DNA of 64,000 bases from assembly GCA_046726315.1 (NCBI GenBank), contig JBKPAG010000034.1:1-64000 (forward strand). Direction: 5' to 3'. Within the stretch, counting starts at the first letter, position 1, and every line of letters begins with the position of its first letter. The position numbers and the translations under genes were made by a program. Below, one piece after another: positions 63,068 to 64,000 of the stretch. The stretch comes from JACVRX01 sp046726315 (lineage in GTDB: Bacteria; Actinomycetota; Actinomycetes; Jiangellales; Jiangellaceae). The notes under the pieces are model-generated. The model made no database searches. It was not told where the DNA came from and saw only the letters and a program-made list of their open reading frames with translations.

Positions 63068-64000
63068 TCACGCGGGATCGTTCCCGGCCAGGACGTCCTC
63101 GGCGTCGATGATCCGGTACGCGTAACCCTGTTCGGCGAGGAACCGCTGGCGGTGTTGGGCGAATTCCTGGTCGACGGTGTCCCGGGCGACGACGGTGTAG
63201 AACCGAGCCGTCCGGCCGTCGGCTTTTGGCCGCAGGATCCGGCCCAGCCGCTGCGCTTCCTCCTGCCGGGAGCCGAACGTCCCGGACACCTGGATCGCCA
63301 CGCTCGCCTCGGGCAGGTCGATGGAGAAGTTCGCGACCTTGCTCACCACCAGGACGGGCAGCTCGCCAGCCCGGAACGCCTCGTACTGTCGCTGTCGCTC
63401 GCGCACCGTCGTCTGGCCCTTGACGATGGGGGCGTCGAGTCGCTCGGCAAGCTCGTCGAGCTGGTCGATGTACTGGCCGATCACCAGCGTGGGCTCGCCG
63501 GTGTGCCTCTCGATGAGCCGCTCGACGATGCGGGTCTTGGTGTCGCTCGTGGAACACAGCCGGTACCGCTCGTCGGGCTCGGCGACGGCATACGCGAGGC
63601 GTTCGGCATCACCGAGCGTCACCCGGACCTCGACGCAGTCAGCCGGCGCGATCCAGCCCTGGTTCTCGATCTCCTTCCACGGGGCGTCGTAGCGCTTCGG
63701 GCCGATCAGCGTGAACACGTCGTCTTCACGTCCGTCTTCGCGGATCAAGGTGGCGGTCAGGCCGAGCCGGCGTCGCGCCTGGAGGTCGGCCGTCATCCGA
63801 AAGATCGGCGCCGGCAGCAGGTGCACCTCGTCGTAGATGATCAGGCCCCAGTCCCTCGCGTCGAGCAGCTCCAGGTGCGTGTAGACGCCCTTGCGACGGG
63901 TGGTCATGACCTGGTAGGTCGCGACGGTGACCGGCCGGATCTCCTTCTTCGCGCCGGAGTACTCGCCGATCTCGTCTTCGGTGAGGCTGGTCCGGCGCAG
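63068..64000 (-). CDS. XPB-type DNA repair helicase, 5' end beyond the window
   Basis: The frame runs open to the right edge, so the N-terminus and Walker A are outside. Visible: VTVATYQVMTTRRKGVYTHL, motif II LIIYDEVHLLPAPIFRMTAD (D-E-V-H), motif III RRLGLTATLIREDGREDDVF, motif V region LVVSKVANFSIDLPEASVAI and motif VI GSRQEEAQRLGRILRPKADG, then the C-terminal FYTVVARDTVDQEFAQHRQR. This is the superfamily 2 3'-5' helicase XPB/Ssl2 as found in actinobacteria, where it is linked to DNA repair. The end GYAYRIIDAEDVLAGNDPA is typical of the family. Confidence 0.94.
   Translation of the reverse strand: MRRTSLTEDEIGEYSGAKKEIRPVTVATYQVMTTRRKGVYTHLELLDARDWGLIIYDEVHLLPAPIFRMTADLQARRRLGLTATLIREDGREDDVFTLIGPKRYDAPWKEIENQGWIAPADCVEVRVTLGDAERLAYAVAEPDERYRLCSTSDTKTRIVERLIERHTGEPTLVIGQYIDQLDELAERLDAPIVKGQTTVRERQRQYEAFRAGELPVLVVSKVANFSIDLPEASVAIQVSGTFGSRQEEAQRLGRILRPKADGRTARFYTVVARDTVDQEFAQHRQRFLAEQGYAYRIIDAEDVLAGNDPA

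Noticed and set aside
1..64000. CRISPR arrays, tRNA or rRNA genes, insertion sequences, prophage genes, replication origin
   Set aside because: I looked for regular repeat-spacer arrays, cloverleaf patterns, transposase or integrase motifs and phage structural genes and saw none; the 32-bp repeats are tandem, without spacers.

Overview
This is a 64-kb stretch of a high-GC actinomycete chromosome. The evidence is the strong G/C preference at third codon positions, frequent GTG starts, many 1- or 4-nt start/stop overlaps, and families typical of the phylum: DUF3263 and LytR_C proteins, a class E/F-type sortase with a DUF4397 substrate, an actinobacterial XPB helicase next to a HelD-like protein, and an orphan GroEL near a cold-shock gene and a threonine-synthase-like gene. 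The order thrC-like / MoaD-like / csp / groEL resembles what I remember of Streptomyces chromosomes. The family within the phylum cannot be fixed from this window. I see no tRNA, rRNA, CRISPR array, transposase or phage structural gene.

Layout. 1-6.7 kb: cell-surface genes (DUF4397 protein plus sortase, a beta-propeller protein, a serine-hydrolase lipoprotein) with two decayed fragments at 3.7-4.5 kb. 6.7-16.1 kb: a cyclase/NTPase/TPR regulator coupled to a DUF3995 membrane protein, an Asp/Glu racemase diverging from a transglutaminase-like pair across a palindrome, gamma-glutamyltransferase, and an alpha/beta hydrolase. 16.2-21.0 kb: HxlR regulators, a deleted DUF899 gene and a lysin-like locus: a frameshifted amidase and its small partner diverge from a polytopic membrane protein and a CHAP/NlpC-like protein, and both hydrolases end in peptidoglycan-binding-like domains. 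21.9-25.8 kb: a tightly packed glycan operon (glycosyltransferase, acyltransferase, methyltransferase, glycosyltransferase). 25.9-43 kb: a subtilase, dodecin, ion channel, YdeP-type molybdoenzyme, ferredoxin reductase, amino-acid permease with a universal stress protein, a Tat-exported PLP enzyme, DedA, DUF202 pair and SoxR. 43-49.4 kb: trehalose genes otsA and otsB flanking a Na+/H+ antiporter and an LytR_C protein. 50.2-56.5 kb: a SAM-I riboswitch controlling a threonine-synthase-like gene and a MoaD/ThiS-like sulfur carrier, then cold shock protein, DCC/HTTM genes, and groEL behind two CIRCE operators. 56.6-64 kb: a frameshifted M19 dipeptidase, cutC, HD and M20 hydrolases, a HelD-like helicase and XPB.

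The most interesting functional unit is the riboswitch-thrC-moaD operon. SAM control of a ThrC-fold enzyme paired with a Gly-Gly-ended carrier suggests methionine (homocysteine) rather than threonine synthesis. The lysin-like locus is the least explained. The window is also rich in broken genes: eight by my reading, three of them with losses too large to be sequencing error. It carries a roughly 32-bp repeat family at two places 49 kb apart and two long inverted repeats near 58 kb.
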